DNA from: JAKAVK01 sp964419095
GTDB lineage: Archaea > Micrarchaeota > Micrarchaeia > Micrarchaeales > CABMGC01
Reading direction: 5' to 3'
Assembly (NCBI GenBank): GCA_964419095.1
Contig: CAYQOG010000002.1
Span: 19,925 to 83,924, forward strand
Length of the DNA stretch: 64,000 bases
This document shows positions 63,870 through 64,000 of this stretch, piece by piece. The notes beneath the pieces were generated by a model. That model ran no database searches and was not told the origin of the DNA. It saw only the letters and a list, made by a program, of their open reading frames with translations. Made by a program: the position numbers and the translations under genes. Position 1 is the stretch's first letter; every line of letters begins with the position of its first letter.

Positions 63870-64000
63870 CGAATCTTAACGAAGTAGTTCTGATATTCAC
63901 CAGATTTCCCACTTCATAATAGATGTGAATATACAATGCCTCTGCGAACCGAGCGCGGCGAGGCGAGCAGCTATGTCCAACAATGCCCTAGCCCGAGCGA

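Overview
The window is a dense, almost gap-free stretch of archaeal chromosome, most probably from a DPANN archaeon of the Micrarchaeota/ARMAN type. Supporting signs are an archaeal/eukaryotic-type ribosomal operon (eS4, eL32, eL19, Rpp29), archaeal DnaG, Hjc, Pth2 and Nre, TATA boxes such as TTTATAA about 25-45 nt before starts, heavy AGG/AGA/ATA codon use, a tRNA with a bulge-helix-bulge intron, a class III (QSAIEYL) pilin signal, an MJ-type S-layer protein and many small membrane or secreted proteins. The genus-level placement is inference from gene content only. A run of 10 N at 30433-30442 shows that this is an assembled draft.

Layout: 0-6 kb holds an SDR tail, tRNA-Pro, an M24 peptidase/Nudix pair, the DNA-repair protein Nre, a VapBC pair and a VirB4/HerA-like ATPase preceded by two small membrane proteins. 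6.7-20 kb is housekeeping: a DUF2079 membrane protein, FKBP isomerase, GluRS, a second VapBC, rpiB-prs (ribose-5-P to PRPP), a prenyltransferase with two UbiE-like methyltransferases, a RelBE pair, KsgA, an MBL hydrolase, a Nudix protein and IlvE. 20.2-23.2 kb carries three tandem paralogues of a family I do not recognise. 23.6-30 kb is the cell-surface region: a very large S-layer protein with a strong terminator, then two membrane proteins that share an extracytoplasmic cysteine domain, and a BofA-like protein. Hjc and a Toprim-DnaG pair follow.

33.3-42.9 kb looks like a surface-glycan island. An RHH regulator with palindromic operators precedes CysD and CysN (sulfate activation) and an alkaline-phosphatase-superfamily protein. 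Next come a GT4 glycosyltransferase, a sugar nucleotidyltransferase, a GmhA-like isomerase, a GHMP sugar kinase, a Gfo/Idh/MocA oxidoreductase and a histidine phosphatase, which together resemble a nucleotide-activated heptose route. A DUF373 protein, an intron-containing tRNA-Ser(UGA) and an intact IS1-like element with 8-bp target duplication follow, then a second oxidoreductase.

47.4-53.3 kb is the Rpp29-uS17-uL14-uL24-eS4-uL5-uS14-uS8-uL6-eL32-eL19-uL18-uS5 operon, and 54.3-56.2 kb is uL1-uL10-P1 on the other strand. 57-61.4 kb has an M16 peptidase, an HD phosphohydrolase with a metallothionein-like tail, an EamA transporter, a stalked surface protein and a SemiSWEET-like protein.

The most unusual part is 61.4-63.8 kb. 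Three different toxin-antitoxin pairs are separated by four same-direction copies of a core related to GAACGCTGGGTACGAG. The flanks of the outer two pairs are alike although their genes are not, which gives a cassette-like array of toxin-antitoxin modules.
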